Virus record (IMG/VR): IMGVR_UViG_3300025617_000007
Span: 62,001 to 126,000 of that record
DNA from: a virus
Length of the DNA: 64,000 bases
Reading direction: 5' to 3' (one strand)
This document shows, one piece after another, positions 17,852-27,381 of the stretch. Below the pieces are notes generated by a model. That model was given only the letters and a program-made list of their open reading frames with translations. It was not told the origin of the DNA and ran no database searches. The translations under genes and the position numbers were made by a program. Every line of letters starts with the position of its first letter. Position 1 is the stretch's first letter.

Positions 17852-18205
17852 TTAAATTATGTTTATGTATAAATTATCTTTAATCGGCGCAATTAACTCT
17901 CCCATTGAGTTCACTATATGAAACTCCCCGATAAACCGACCCTTTTTCTTGGTATCCCTCTTAGACCACTTATAAAAAATGTAATATTCTTTCGGCGCAT
18001 CAGGATTTTGTTGTATCTTTTCTGTGATATATGCGTTGTTCATTAATATTTTAGGTATCCCATTACTTTCATCCTTCATAGTAAAACGAATGGTTGCAGT
18101 ATCTAAGTCGGCATCAAAAATTTTATTAGAGTTTGTTCTTCCGTCTTTTACTACCTGCATCTTTAAGATGGGTAACTCACTATTTTGTTTAATAAAAAAT
18201 TCCAT
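17852..18205 (-). CDS. Short paralogue of the adhesin N-terminal domain
   Basis: 117 residues, homologous along its length to the first ~117 residues of the 1515-residue adhesin just upstream: MEFFI at both starts, then LPI.K.Q..KDGR, ..TI.F.M.DE, a YYI/V.Y strand, and G.IGEF.I.N..GE...P. The two genes form a tandem duplication. This domain probably binds the tail or head as an attachment domain, and the short copy may be a cap or an alternative to the stalked protein. It has a TATTTATA box 4 bases upstream. Confidence 0.7.
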   Translation of the reverse strand: MEFFIKQNSELPILKMQVVKDGRTNSNKIFDADLDTATIRFTMKDESNGIPKILMNNAYITEKIQQNPDAPKEYYIFYKWSKRDTKKKGRFIGEFHIVNSMGELIAPIKDNLYINII

Positions 18206-18209
18206 ATTC

Positions 18210-18217
18210 TATAAATA
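18210..18217 (-). promoter_or_regulatory. Late-promoter-like box TATTTATA (short paralogue)
   Basis: Exact TATTTATA on the minus strand, in the 14-base gap between the adhesin stop and the ATG at 18205. At this spacing a message would be almost leaderless. Confidence 0.4.
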
Positions 18218-18219
18218 CA

Positions 18220-21200
18220 TTATATTAAAGTAACAGTAACATATCCATTACCTGTGTTATAAGTTCCTAAATTGGTGATTGAATTACCACCAAAAGTTGA
18301 ACTGTTATTATATTGCCCATCCGTTGTTGATACATTAGTAAGTCCTGATATTAAATAAGAACCAGCACCTCCACCACCGTCAGAACGAGGATTACCGTTT
18401 CTATATGAACCTCCACCACCGGAGTATCCACCACCACCTCCACCACAGATAGGAGCACCTCCACCAGCACCACCAAATCCACCATCGGAGCCTTGTGTAT
18501 GAGTGGAAGAACGTGCCCCTCCACTTAAACCTGCAGAATATGTTCTACCAGCCCCTCCGTCTTGAGAAGTTGCAGCGCCACCTGAAGTACCATCACCATT
18601 TTCACCGTCAGTTAAGAAACCTGCACCTGAGCCACTATCATATGTGTTTGTAGATACAATTGTACCGTTTGTGTGTGATTCTCCACCATTACCGTTAGTA
18701 CCACCAGGGGCACCAAATACTGATGTAGTACCGCTAATATTAGTAACAGCATCATTACCATTATAAAGTGTTCCTGACTCGGAACCATTGTATGCTCCAT
18801 CACCACCACCTCCACCAGCTACGATTAATGGTGTACCACTTAACACAACAAATGAACCACCACCCCCACCAGCTCCGTTATATTGTGTAGCATTAACCAC
18901 TGCAGCCCCTTGTTGTCCGACAATAATCTCAACAACATCACCTCTATTGAAAGAATATCTACCTTTCATTATTACACCTCTACCACCTGTGGATGAAGAA
19001 GGGTATGTGACTGAGGAGGCTTGTGCACCTGCCACTTCAAACTCGTAAGTTCCTGTTTGTGGAACCGTCCATTCTTGGTAACCATTTGTTGTTACATCAA
19101 GGTAACTAGTGTTTTGTGTCCACGATTCACCACTATAAGCACTTTGTACTTGGGCTAACGTTGGACCTGTTCTACCTACTAAACTTGCGGACGTAAATGT
19201 AAACGAACTAAATGAATATAGGTTAGTTGGTGTAGTCGATGGTGTTGGTGTTATTGATGGAGTAACGCTATTTGACGGAGTAATACTTGGAGTTATTGTT
19301 GCTGTAGGTGTAATTGACGGTGTTACTGATGGAGTAGCGCTACTTGTAGGTGTTGGGGTTATAGGTGATGATGACGATGAAGGTGTAACGGTAGTTGTTA
19401 CCGATGGAGTTGGTGTTGGTGTTATACTTGGACATGTTATAGTTTCAACACTAATATAAACAATGTCACCAATCACCCATTGTGTTGATGCCGATTGAAC
19501 TAACTGTATTTGATTATTACCATCACCTCTAAAGTAATATCCCGTTCCTTCAGTACCTCCTGTCCATCCTCCGTATGGTAAACCTGCGCCTCCGACATCC
19601 TCTAACGTTCCGTCATATATCGCGGTACTACCATTTTGAGAAATCGTCAAACGAACACAATTACCCACAAAAGACGAATAGTAAGAATCTCTATCTACAC
19701 CATTTTCATCGATTGCATTCCAATATATTCCATCCATCTGAGGACCATCATTGAATGAGTTTGGATTAGTAGAGCCACTAGATACGCCACCGTTACCATT
19801 ACTAATAATTGTATTACCTGAAGTTGGAACCTGATATGGTGTTGATACTAAATTATAACCATAACCTGTTGTCGGTACTGGCGATGGTGTAACTGATGGT
19901 GTAATTGTTGGAGTAACACTACTTGTTGGAGTGATAGTAGGAGTTACTGATGGTGTAATCGTTGGTGTTGGTGTGATTGAACTTGTCGGTGTTAATGAAG
20001 ATGTCGGAGTAATAGATGGGGTAACGGTAACTGATGGTGTTACACTTACAGATGATGTAGGTGTTACAGTATTTGTTGGTGTAACTGAAACGGTAGGAGT
20101 TACTGATGGAGTTACACTTACTGAACCACTTGGAGTAATTGATGGTGTAGGTGTTTCTGTAGACCTCGGAGTTGCAGACGGTGTTGACGTTGGTAAAGGA
20201 GATATTCCCGGTTGTGCACTCGTATCAAAACAGAACAAGTTTTGTTGGTGACAATTTACTGGTGAGACACTAACAGTTCCCGAAACGTAACTTACCCCCA
20301 CAATCCAATAATCTCCAGGAGAGGCGTTGGTAAAACTGTTTACAGTATACGTGGCAATTTGATTACCTAATTTCACATCTAGTGAGTTACCTGTTGTTAA
20401 TGGGAATAAATTATTAATGTCATATCCACTACATAATATATCTGACAAATACCACTCAGTAATCGATGACGGAGTTGCACTATTTGCGTATGCAACACCT
20501 GTTGCTGACGAACTAGGAACTGCTCCCGTTCCGTACCAGTTATAAGGAATACAAATCTCAGAGGACTGAGGTTCCGTTGGTGACGGACTTACCGTTAACG
20601 TAGGTGTTGGAGTTGGTGTTTGTGTTTGTGTTGGAGTTGGTGTTTGTGTTTGAGTTTGTGTTGGTGTTGGACTAACCTCAGGACATGGATAATCATTAAT
20701 ACAAGTTGCACAATCACTGTAAGTTTCTTTTACTGCAAGTGGACCACCAGCAGGTGGATTGATTAAAGTTACCTGGTGACACTGATTATTATGAATCAAG
20801 AAATCTCCGACAATGATACTGTCATAAGTTGTTAAAACTACATCTGCACCGTCACAACATCTTGTTGTTGCCGCTCTTGTTAAAACTGATGGTGTTGATG
20901 TTGGTGTAGGTGTTGGTGTTTCTGTCTGTGTTTGTGTCATCGTTGGAGTTGGTGTTTGTGTGTTGGTTTGAGTCACCGTAGCGGTAGGAGTTGGAGTAGG
21001 ACAATTACATGTTCCTGATGGTGTTGCAGAGGCGTTACATATAGGTGCATTATTATCTTCAACATATATAGCACATATGACAACAGTATCAAGTTGATTG
21101 ACAACTACTGTGGATATGTTATCATCACAATCGGTAACAATAAATTCGGCAGGTGAACCACACGTACCATCACCACCATATAGAGTCCATGTATCACAAC

Positions 21201-22767
21201 ATGGCGTAGTTGATGTTGGGGTAACTGACAAAGTTGGTGTAACTGATGGAGTTAATGTTACCGATGAGGTAGGAGTTATACTATTAGTTGGTGTTATTGA
21301 CGGAGTAGGTGTGACAGATGCAGTAGGAGTAATTGAAGGTGTAGATGTAGCACTACTAGTTGGTGTGATAGATGTTGTAGGAGTAATTGAAGGTGTAGGT
21401 GTAATGGTCGGTGTTGGAGTAATACTTGAAGTCGTTGTTATACTCGGAGTACTAGTTACTGTCGGAGTAATAGATACACTTGGAGTAATAGTAGGTGTAG
21501 GAGTAACCGACAAAGCAGGACTAACACTTACTGTTGGTGTTATTGACGATGTAGGAGTAACACTTGAAGTTGGCGTAATAGATGGAGTAACACTTATCGA
21601 TGGTGTTACGGTTTGTGTTGGAGTTACCGATGGTGTTGGTGTTACAGGTAATGATGAAGGAGTAACGGTAGTTGTTACCGATGGTGTTGGTGTCGGTGTC
21701 TGAGTTTGTGTTAATGTTGGAGTATTACTTATACCCGCAGTTGGGCTCTGAGTTATCGTTTGAGTCGGTGTCATTGTCACAGTTGCCGTTTGTGTCAATG
21801 TCGGAGTGTGAGTTGGTGTAATAGATGAAGTTGGTGTGTTAGTCGGTGTTAACGATATTGTTGGAGTGTTAGATGTTGTTACGCTTGGTGTTGGCGTATA
21901 TGTAGGTGTTACACTCGGAGTTGGCGTGTTAGTTGGTGTAACTGATGGTGTTGGTGTAGTTGACGGTGTTGTACTTACACCTGCGGTTACTGACGGAGTA
22001 GGTGTTACCGTAACACTTGGTGTGACAGACGGTGTTGAAGTAATTGTTATACTTGGAGTCGGCGTAATAGTTACTGAAGGTGTAATTGAAGAACTAGGCG
22101 TTATACTTGGTGATGGAGTAATTGAAACACTTGGAGTAACTGAAGAAGTAGGTGTAATAGTTACTGAAGGTGTAACTGAAGATGTGGGTGTGATAGACAC
22201 AATAGGAGTTACTGAAATGGTTGGGGTAATCGAACTGGTCGGAGTGATAGATGGTGTAGGGGTAGTAGAAGTGGTTGGTGTTATCGTAACTGAAGGAGTA
22301 ATAGAAATAGTTGGTGTTATCGTTACTGAAGGGGTAGGTCTAGGCGTTTCAGATGGTAATACAATAGCGTCTTGACCCCTATTTGGTTTACAACATAAGT
22401 CAGGAATACTTATTGAGTCCCTAACATTTATCACTAACTTTTCTCTTAAAGGTAATGTTATCTCACCCTGATTATTTGTGATTTTAAATTCGCCAATATA
22501 ACCGCCAGGTTTTCTTGTTTCGTGTGATGATAGTTGATAATAAACATAATAGTCAATATCAGGACTATCTCCGTTAGATTCCTTTACCATTATTTGTGCG
22601 GCTTTGTTCATAACATAATATCGATTAGTTTCCTCATCTCTCATTGAAAAAGTAATGGTTGAGTTATTTGTTAATTCATCGAATTCGCGAAAATCGACTC
22701 TGCCGTCCTTTATAATTTGGACCTTAATTATTGGTAATGTGCTATTTTTTCTAATAAAAAATTCCAT
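18220..22767 (-). CDS. Giant Ser/Thr/Pro-stalk adhesin with Gly-rich tip (putative receptor-binding protein)
   Basis: 1515 residues. Residues 1-120 are an attachment domain shared with the next gene. From about 141 to 1188, five low-complexity stalks of TPSVTPT/TPTSSIT units (about 141-520, 573-629, 696-728, 858-965 and 1110-1186) alternate with Cys-containing or beta-rich inserts (522-572, 630-695, 729-857, 966-1109). The C-terminus, about 1190-1515, is a Gly-rich domain (GAGGGGGSFVV, AGGGGGDGAY, CGGGGGGYSGGGGSY), as in ALK-type Gly-rich modules and T-even tip adhesins with polyglycine sandwiches. The architecture is anchor, rigid mucin-like rod, binding tip, which fits a receptor-binding fibre. 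The stalk offers hundreds of Ser/Thr sites for O-glycosylation. Confidence 0.8.
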   Translation of the reverse strand: MEFFIRKNSTLPIIKVQIIKDGRVDFREFDELTNNSTITFSMRDEETNRYYVMNKAAQIMVKESNGDSPDIDYYVYYQLSSHETRKPGGYIGEFKITNNQGEITLPLREKLVINVRDSISIPDLCCKPNRGQDAIVLPSETPRPTPSVTITPTISITPSVTITPTTSTTPTPSITPTSSITPTISVTPIVSITPTSSVTPSVTITPTSSVTPSVSITPSPSITPSSSITPSVTITPTPSITITSTPSVTPSVTVTPTPSVTAGVSTTPSTTPTPSVTPTNTPTPSVTPTYTPTPSVTTSNTPTISLTPTNTPTSSITPTHTPTLTQTATVTMTPTQTITQSPTAGISNTPTLTQTQTPTPTPSVTTTVTPSSLPVTPTPSVTPTQTVTPSISVTPSITPTSSVTPTSSITPTVSVSPALSVTPTPTITPSVSITPTVTSTPSITTTSSITPTPTITPTPSITPTTSITPTSSATSTPSITPTASVTPTPSITPTNSITPTSSVTLTPSVTPTLSVTPTSTTPCCDTWTLYGGDGTCGSPAEFIVTDCDDNISTVVVNQLDTVVICAIYVEDNNAPICNASATPSGTCNCPTPTPTATVTQTNTQTPTPTMTQTQTETPTPTPTSTPSVLTRAATTRCCDGADVVLTTYDSIIVGDFLIHNNQCHQVTLINPPAGGPLAVKETYSDCATCINDYPCPEVSPTPTQTQTQTPTPTQTQTPTPTPTLTVSPSPTEPQSSEICIPYNWYGTGAVPSSSATGVAYANSATPSSITEWYLSDILCSGYDINNLFPLTTGNSLDVKLGNQIATYTVNSFTNASPGDYWIVGVSYVSGTVSVSPVNCHQQNLFCFDTSAQPGISPLPTSTPSATPRSTETPTPSITPSGSVSVTPSVTPTVSVTPTNTVTPTSSVSVTPSVTVTPSITPTSSLTPTSSITPTPTITPSVTPTITPTSSVTPTITPSVTPSPVPTTGYGYNLVSTPYQVPTSGNTIISNGNGGVSSGSTNPNSFNDGPQMDGIYWNAIDENGVDRDSYYSSFVGNCVRLTISQNGSTAIYDGTLEDVGGAGLPYGGWTGGTEGTGYYFRGDGNNQIQLVQSASTQWVIGDIVYISVETITCPSITPTPTPSVTTTVTPSSSSSPITPTPTSSATPSVTPSITPTATITPSITPSNSVTPSITPTPSTTPTNLYSFSSFTFTSASLVGRTGPTLAQVQSAYSGESWTQNTSYLDVTTNGYQEWTVPQTGTYEFEVAGAQASSVTYPSSSTGGRGVIMKGRYSFNRGDVVEIIVGQQGAAVVNATQYNGAGGGGGSFVVLSGTPLIVAGGGGGDGAYNGSESGTLYNGNDAVTNISGTTSVFGAPGGTNGNGGESHTNGTIVSTNTYDSGSGAGFLTDGENGDGTSGGAATSQDGGAGRTYSAGLSGGARSSTHTQGSDGGFGGAGGGAPICGGGGGGYSGGGGSYRNGNPRSDGGGGAGSYLISGLTNVSTTDGQYNNSSTFGGNSITNLGTYNTGNGYVTVTLI
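19200..22345 (-). repeat. Degenerate Thr/Pro/Ser-coding repeat array
   Basis: About 3.1 kb dominated by 12-24-base units coding (T-P-S/T-x-[ST/VT/IT]), interrupted by four unique inserts. Codon choice varies between units, so the array is degenerate at DNA level but still rich in near repeats. It also creates long open frames on the opposite strand. Confidence 0.85.
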
Positions 22768-22769
22768 AG

Positions 22770-24851
22770 TTAATTTGATTCATTAATTATATTAAAGTTA
22801 GGGTCGCAATCAGATTCAGTAATGTTAAATCCAAAATCACAAGTGATTTCATTAGTTACAAAATCAAAATCACATGCAGGTTTTGCCACTTCAAAATTAA
22901 AGAAACATCCTAACAAACAAGGGTAACAATTTGAACACCAAAAATCGTATAGGTCAAACTTATCTTTTAATTGTCTAAAATTATGTTGTAATTGAGGAGT
23001 ACCTAATGGTTCGGTATACATTCTAAATTGTGATATACCACCCATAAATGTTCCTCCAAAATTAGGTTCTAATAATATGTCCGTAGTTAACCCAGAAAGT
23101 GAAGTCCCTGATAATGTTTCATTTGACATAGATTCCGGGTCCTGAATGTATAATCCGTCAGTTGATGTACATCCACTAAACATTAAACTTTCTCTAAGAC
23201 CTTGTGTACCTCCACCCCAACTAATGTTAAATGGTACACCTAATTGTTTTTCTTTTTGAGTATTTAATTCACGAGGTATAATCTCTTCAAAATCTTCAAT
23301 TACCATAAAAAGATATCCGTTAACATATAACTTCAATAGTCCCTTTCGTTTATCTTTTTCTCTTAACCATTTTCTATTAAGTTCGGTTATGTTTGTTAAT
23401 TTTTCTTTAGTCGAACCGGGATGTGTTTGTGGAGGTACAATAAGATTTGGTGATGCACCGTTAATTGATGATGGGTATAGTAACTCTCGTATATCTCCTA
23501 AACCTCCCCAATTAATTAAATCACAATCCTCTAAACTTTCATATCTCTCAAATACTGTGGATATCATAACCCATCTTTCTTCAGTATTTGCGGTGTAACA
23601 AATTAAACTTTCATAGTCACAACTATCATATATCCCTTTAACGGAACATATTTCGTTAACACAATATCCTGATGAATATGTTGTACCTGTAACGTCACAA
23701 TTTACTTCAGTGACACAGTCACCAGTTAATTTTATATATTTAACACATAGTTTAGGATTCTTAGGGTCACCATCTAACCTAATTGACATCGCATTAGAAA
23801 ATACATCTTTACCTGGGTCGACAGGTGGATTTACAACCTCAGAATCATACCCACAATTAATTCCTATATTATGCTGAACAGTTGTTGCTGTTGTGGGGAA
23901 AACATTAAAACAATCTGAATTGGTTACTCCTGTATTGGAACATGCACAAGTTTTAATACAAGTTGTTAAACCTGACGTTACCCTTTTATAATTCCACTCA
24001 CTAACACTACCAACAATATCAACATCAAAATTACATTTAAACGTCTCTATTGATTGGACATCTCCTGATGCTGGATGGTAATATTTATTTTCTGCCCTTG
24101 TACCGAAGAAAAAGAATGTACCGGAGTTTTCAGGATAAACATCATTTAAGTAAACTTCAGAAGGTTGTATTTCAAACTCTTCTCTTTGTCTAGGTTTTAT
24201 TAATGTTTCCATTGTCCAACCCTTATTTACTCTTTCAGGAAATACTTCGTAATCGTACCCATATAACTTATAAAACCCTTGATAAAATCCACCATATAAT
24301 TCATTATAATAACCTTTATATTGGTCATCTTTAGAAACTATATTATACACCGTTTTAGTGTTTCCTGAAAATCTATGATTTGGCCAATTTGCATATGAGG
24401 TGACAGGATGTAATTTTAACCTTCTATCGTAATAATAGGGATTAAACTTTTCAAAATCATTTATACCCATAGTAAAAGTTAATGATTGTCCCGACATTTT
24501 ATCATATAATCCATTATCTGTACCTGTTAACCCTATATCACATAAAGTAGTTGCGGTTTCACAATTTAAATCTTCATTGTTCGGATTATAGTAATTTTTT
24601 GATATTAGAGTGTTACCTGAATAATTTACGTTCCATAATAATCTTAGTTTTTGATTAGATAATGATGAATTTAAATCGATACTAACAGGTAATCGATTAC
24701 CGTCATTTTCGGCAATAATATTATTTGAGAAAACGACTTCTTCATCGTAATCTTTTTCATCAGACGCTAATGTAAGGTCAAAATTACTACTATAATCTAA
24801 CCTAATGTCGTACCTATTGAAATAATAATTATTGATATTCTGACTTGGCAT
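22770..24851 (-). CDS. Tail fibre / virion protein with LamG-like domain
   Basis: 693 residues. The central and C-terminal half has features of a concanavalin-A-like (LamG) jelly roll: GTFFFFGTRAENKYY, a WVMISTVFERY strand, LLKLYVNGYLFMVIEDFEE, and a closing GGISQFRMYTEPLGTPQLQH. Such domains bind glycans. Two Cys-rich stretches are present (around TCIKTCACSNTG, and a C-terminal WCSNCYPCLLGC). The stop is 2 bases upstream of the adhesin ATG, so both belong to one receptor-recognition operon. It may be the fibre shaft or baseplate adaptor for the adhesin. Exact T4 equivalent not recognised. Confidence 0.65.
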   Translation of the reverse strand: MPSQNINNYYFNRYDIRLDYSSNFDLTLASDEKDYDEEVVFSNNIIAENDGNRLPVSIDLNSSLSNQKLRLLWNVNYSGNTLISKNYYNPNNEDLNCETATTLCDIGLTGTDNGLYDKMSGQSLTFTMGINDFEKFNPYYYDRRLKLHPVTSYANWPNHRFSGNTKTVYNIVSKDDQYKGYYNELYGGFYQGFYKLYGYDYEVFPERVNKGWTMETLIKPRQREEFEIQPSEVYLNDVYPENSGTFFFFGTRAENKYYHPASGDVQSIETFKCNFDVDIVGSVSEWNYKRVTSGLTTCIKTCACSNTGVTNSDCFNVFPTTATTVQHNIGINCGYDSEVVNPPVDPGKDVFSNAMSIRLDGDPKNPKLCVKYIKLTGDCVTEVNCDVTGTTYSSGYCVNEICSVKGIYDSCDYESLICYTANTEERWVMISTVFERYESLEDCDLINWGGLGDIRELLYPSSINGASPNLIVPPQTHPGSTKEKLTNITELNRKWLREKDKRKGLLKLYVNGYLFMVIEDFEEIIPRELNTQKEKQLGVPFNISWGGGTQGLRESLMFSGCTSTDGLYIQDPESMSNETLSGTSLSGLTTDILLEPNFGGTFMGGISQFRMYTEPLGTPQLQHNFRQLKDKFDLYDFWCSNCYPCLLGCFFNFEVAKPACDFDFVTNEITCDFGFNITESDCDPNFNIINESN

Positions 24852-24864
24852 ATTGGTTTTTATA

Positions 24865-24872
24865 GATAAATA
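24865..24872 (-). promoter_or_regulatory. Late-promoter-like box TATTTATC (fibre operon)
   Basis: TATTTATC on the minus strand, 13 bases before the LamG-protein ATG. With the plus-strand box at 24885 it forms a compact divergent late promoter pair. Confidence 0.5.
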
Positions 24873-24884
24873 CTTTGTTTGTAG

Positions 24885-24892
24885 TATTTATA
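24885..24892 (+). promoter_or_regulatory. Late-promoter-like box TATTTATA (24907 operon)
   Basis: Exact TATTTATA, 14 bases before the ATG at 24907, opposite the minus-strand box at 24865-24872. Confidence 0.5.
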
Positions 24893-24906
24893 GTAAAAAA
24901 CAAACT

Positions 24907-25647
24907 ATGAAGTCATATCTTTATAAAACAGAAGAAGGTGCGAAGAATGCCTCCAAAGAGTTAGGATGTAAAGGTTTTCACAAACACAAAAGAAAAACTT
25001 TTATGCCTTGCTCAACACATAAGGAGTTTTTAGATAAAAGTAAATCTCAAAAACCCGAAGGTGAAATAGATGAATTAATTGATTATGATGGTACAATGTT
25101 AAATTCAAAAGTACCTATTCTCGACCCTCACGTAACTGCTAAAGGTGATGATACTATGGATAAAACGGTTGCAATGGCTCGTATCACCCAAGACCCACTA
25201 ACTAGAGGTTATAGAGTGTACTATGGAGAATCAGTAGTAAGAGAAGAAGATATGGAAGACGCTTTTGGTTTTGAGGAAACTAAGTTTATGGATGCCGAAG
25301 AAACTGTAGATTACTTCATGAGTGAATTAGGTTTTGACGAAATTGATGCTGAAGGTAGGGCAGAGGAAATGGGAAAAGACCCTAAATTAGATGATAGCTC
25401 TCAATATAAAAGTAAGAAAAACTTTGTAATGAAAGGTCGTTTAACGGAAAAAGGTAAAGTATTAAGTAAAGAAGAAATATTAAAAATGGGTGAAGACTCT
25501 TTAGTTGGTAAAACAGATAGTAGAGATATTAAAATGACAAAAGAAATTTCACCAATACTTAAAAGAAATATTAAAGCACTTAAGAAATTGGCAGTTATGG
25601 ACGGAGTATCTACCAACGAATTAATTAAGATGTTAAAAAATGAATAA
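24907..25647 (+). CDS. Conserved phage protein with 'MPCxTH' motif
   Basis: 246 residues from ATG 24907; a longer frame from 24853 crosses the divergent promoters and is rejected. The N-terminus has a His/Cys block (GCKGFHKHKRKTFMPCSTH) of a type seen in large-phage and giant-virus virion proteins, perhaps a metal-binding module. The middle is acidic (residues ~105-165). The C-terminal helix (ILKRNIKALKKLAVMDGVST) is basic. First gene of an operon of five small genes with 1-8 base overlaps. Function unknown. Confidence 0.65.
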   Translation: MKSYLYKTEEGAKNASKELGCKGFHKHKRKTFMPCSTHKEFLDKSKSQKPEGEIDELIDYDGTMLNSKVPILDPHVTAKGDDTMDKTVAMARITQDPLTRGYRVYYGESVVREEDMEDAFGFEETKFMDAEETVDYFMSELGFDEIDAEGRAEEMGKDPKLDDSSQYKSKKNFVMKGRLTEKGKVLSKEEILKMGEDSLVGKTDSRDIKMTKEISPILKRNIKALKKLAVMDGVSTNELIKMLKNE

Positions 25648-26104
25648 AGATTTATACGATAAAAAAGTTAAGTTACCTGACTCATTAAAAAGTCATCTTT
25701 CAAAAAGTTTTGAAATGGTTGAGGCTGATAGTAACACTGAAGGGTTCAATAGAAATAAAGAACTTAGAGATAGTGGTATTATGACTTACCAACAACTTAA
25801 AAGAGTAAAAAACTGGTTTGATGGTTATGATGGGGATAAAAAAGACGCCCCTTTTATATTAAATGGTGGCGAAAGAATGCAAAAATGGTGTAGTCACGTA
25901 TTGGACCATTGGAGGAATACCATTGAGAGTGGTAAAAAAGCCAAATCTGAAACGGGTATGGAAAATGAATATATTCAAAATCATACTAAAGATGGAATAG
26001 TTGTTAACCCTAATGATAAACACGAAAAAGGTATTAACAAATACGACACTGCAGTGACGGAACAAATTAAACAAATAAACTCAATAATGAAAACATTATT
26101 ATAA
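25640..26104 (+). CDS. Conserved hypothetical phage protein
   Basis: 154 residues, overlapping the upstream gene by 8 bases. A central block (GIMTYQQLKRVKNWFDGYDG, then APFILNGGERMQKWCSHVL) is well structured and resembles conserved proteins of unknown function in large T4-like phages. Helical and soluble. No catalytic motif seen. Confidence 0.6.
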   Translation: MNKDLYDKKVKLPDSLKSHLSKSFEMVEADSNTEGFNRNKELRDSGIMTYQQLKRVKNWFDGYDGDKKDAPFILNGGERMQKWCSHVLDHWRNTIESGKKAKSETGMENEYIQNHTKDGIVVNPNDKHEKGINKYDTAVTEQIKQINSIMKTLL

Positions 26105-26397
26105 TGGCAAAACAAAACGATAAAATACAATTTGACCAGCCAGACAATAGTTTGTCTGCAATTGCTGAAGCGGAAAGAAGTAAACTATTTCCGAAAAATG
26201 ATTTTTCACCTAAAAGTGATGCGTACTCACCACAACACCCTGATGCTATGGCTGATGGAGATGGGATAGGTAGAGGTACTGCTAAGTTCTTAGATGTGTA
26301 CAACGAAAACGCTGGTACATCGACAGATATTCAAGAAAGAATAGGTGATATTAAGATTAATAAATTTAATTCAAGTAAGACATACCCTAACTTTTAA
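26104..26397 (+). CDS. Small hypothetical protein
   Basis: 97 residues, coupled to its neighbours by TAATG overlaps at both ends. Polar and low in hydrophobic residues, with DGDGIGRGTAKFLDVYN as its most ordered stretch. Probably unstructured or an assembly partner. Not recognised. Confidence 0.5.
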   Translation: MAKQNDKIQFDQPDNSLSAIAEAERSKLFPKNDFSPKSDAYSPQHPDAMADGDGIGRGTAKFLDVYNENAGTSTDIQERIGDIKINKFNSSKTYPNF

Positions 26398-26783
26398 TGA
26401 AACTTTTAGAAACATTTCGAGGACTTATTAATGAGGTTGCGTCCCTTAACGATATACAAAAATCGATTAAGGACAGAAATGTTACGACTATATATTACGA
26501 TGGTGACAATCCTGGAGGTACAGGTATTAGAGAAATTGAACCTGTTTGTGTTGGTTACAGTAAAGCAGGTAATTTAGTATTAAGAGCGTGGGACCTCGAA
26601 GGTGCGTCCCACACTGCCACAATCGGAGAAAAACCCTTACCGGGTTGGAGACTTTTCCGTGTAGACAAAATCTTTACTTATAAACCAACTATGGATACAT
26701 TTAATGAACCTAGACCTGGTTATAACCCTAATGGTGATAAAAGTATGTCTAGCGTAATTTTAAACGCAAAATTTAACACATAA
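26397..26783 (+). CDS. WYL-like domain protein with capsid-targeting-like leader
   Basis: 128 residues. Residues ~28-95 have the strand order of an SH3-like WYL domain: TTIYYDGDNPGG, IREIEPVCVGYSKAGNLVLR, and GWRLFRVDKI at the end. WYL domains usually bind ligands or nucleic acid in regulators. The leader MKLLETFRGLINEVAS closely follows the T4 internal-protein leader pattern (MK..E.F...I.E) and has the site LINE|V, the same LINE that precedes the predicted cut in the major capsid protein. It is the clearest candidate here for an internal head protein. TAATG-coupled to the upstream gene. Confidence 0.65.
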   Translation: MKLLETFRGLINEVASLNDIQKSIKDRNVTTIYYDGDNPGGTGIREIEPVCVGYSKAGNLVLRAWDLEGASHTATIGEKPLPGWRLFRVDKIFTYKPTMDTFNEPRPGYNPNGDKSMSSVILNAKFNT

Positions 26784-26787
26784 GATA

Positions 26788-27381
26788 ATGAGTAATTTAA
26801 TGGAAAAATTAGCCATATCTAAAAAGATAATGGACAAACATAACGAAGTTCCAAGAAGTGGGATGTCAGGTGATTTACCTATGAATGATAACGTAAATGC
26901 AACATATAATATCCCTGATAGTGTTATGGAGCAGACTCAACAACCTATTAAACAACCTATTAATAATACAGTCCAAATGAATCAACCGGTAAGTGAAGAT
27001 GCAATTAAAAATTCTAAACTACCTGATGAGATTAAAAAATTAATGATGGAAAATCCTATCTCCCAACCACAAATGGGTGGACCTGTATTATCTGATGAAC
27101 TTATAGAGGGAGCAACTAGATTAATGGGAACATCTAAAAATCCTATTAATGAAACACAAAGACCTAATCATACTACTCAAACTAATACGAGCAATTCTGA
27201 TTTAAAACAAATGATTAGGGATGTTGTGAGAGACACGGTAAGAGATGTGATTAAAGAAGAATTACAAAGTGCAGGTTTAATATCTGAATCATCACAAAAA
27301 ACAAACGAAACATTATCACTTAGAGTAGGTAAACACGTATTTGAAGGAAAAGTTTTAAAGATTAAAAAAGTAAAACAGTAA
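26788..27381 (+). CDS. Hypothetical protein with C-terminal coiled coil
   Basis: 197 residues. The first 130 are Pro/Asn/Gln/Met-rich and probably disordered (QPIKQPINNTVQMNQPV). A helix of heptads follows (LKQMIRDVVRDTVRDVIKEE), then a basic beta-ending LRVGKHVFEGKVLKIKKVKQ. The coiled coil suggests an oligomer. It is the last gene before the glycan island. Function unknown. Confidence 0.55.
   Translation: MSNLMEKLAISKKIMDKHNEVPRSGMSGDLPMNDNVNATYNIPDSVMEQTQQPIKQPINNTVQMNQPVSEDAIKNSKLPDEIKKLMMENPISQPQMGGPVLSDELIEGATRLMGTSKNPINETQRPNHTTQTNTSNSDLKQMIRDVVRDTVRDVIKEELQSAGLISESSQKTNETLSLRVGKHVFEGKVLKIKKVKQ

Noticed and set aside
21098-21703. Long plus-strand open frames (also 19931-20251, 21836-22375) rich in Gly-Val-Thr-Asp
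   Set aside because: They are antisense to the adhesin stalk; the Thr/Pro codons of the repeats lack stops on the other strand. No start context, no family.
18220-22767. CRISPR array or minisatellite reading of the repeat region
   Set aside because: Units are degenerate, in frame and protein-coding, without regular spacers.
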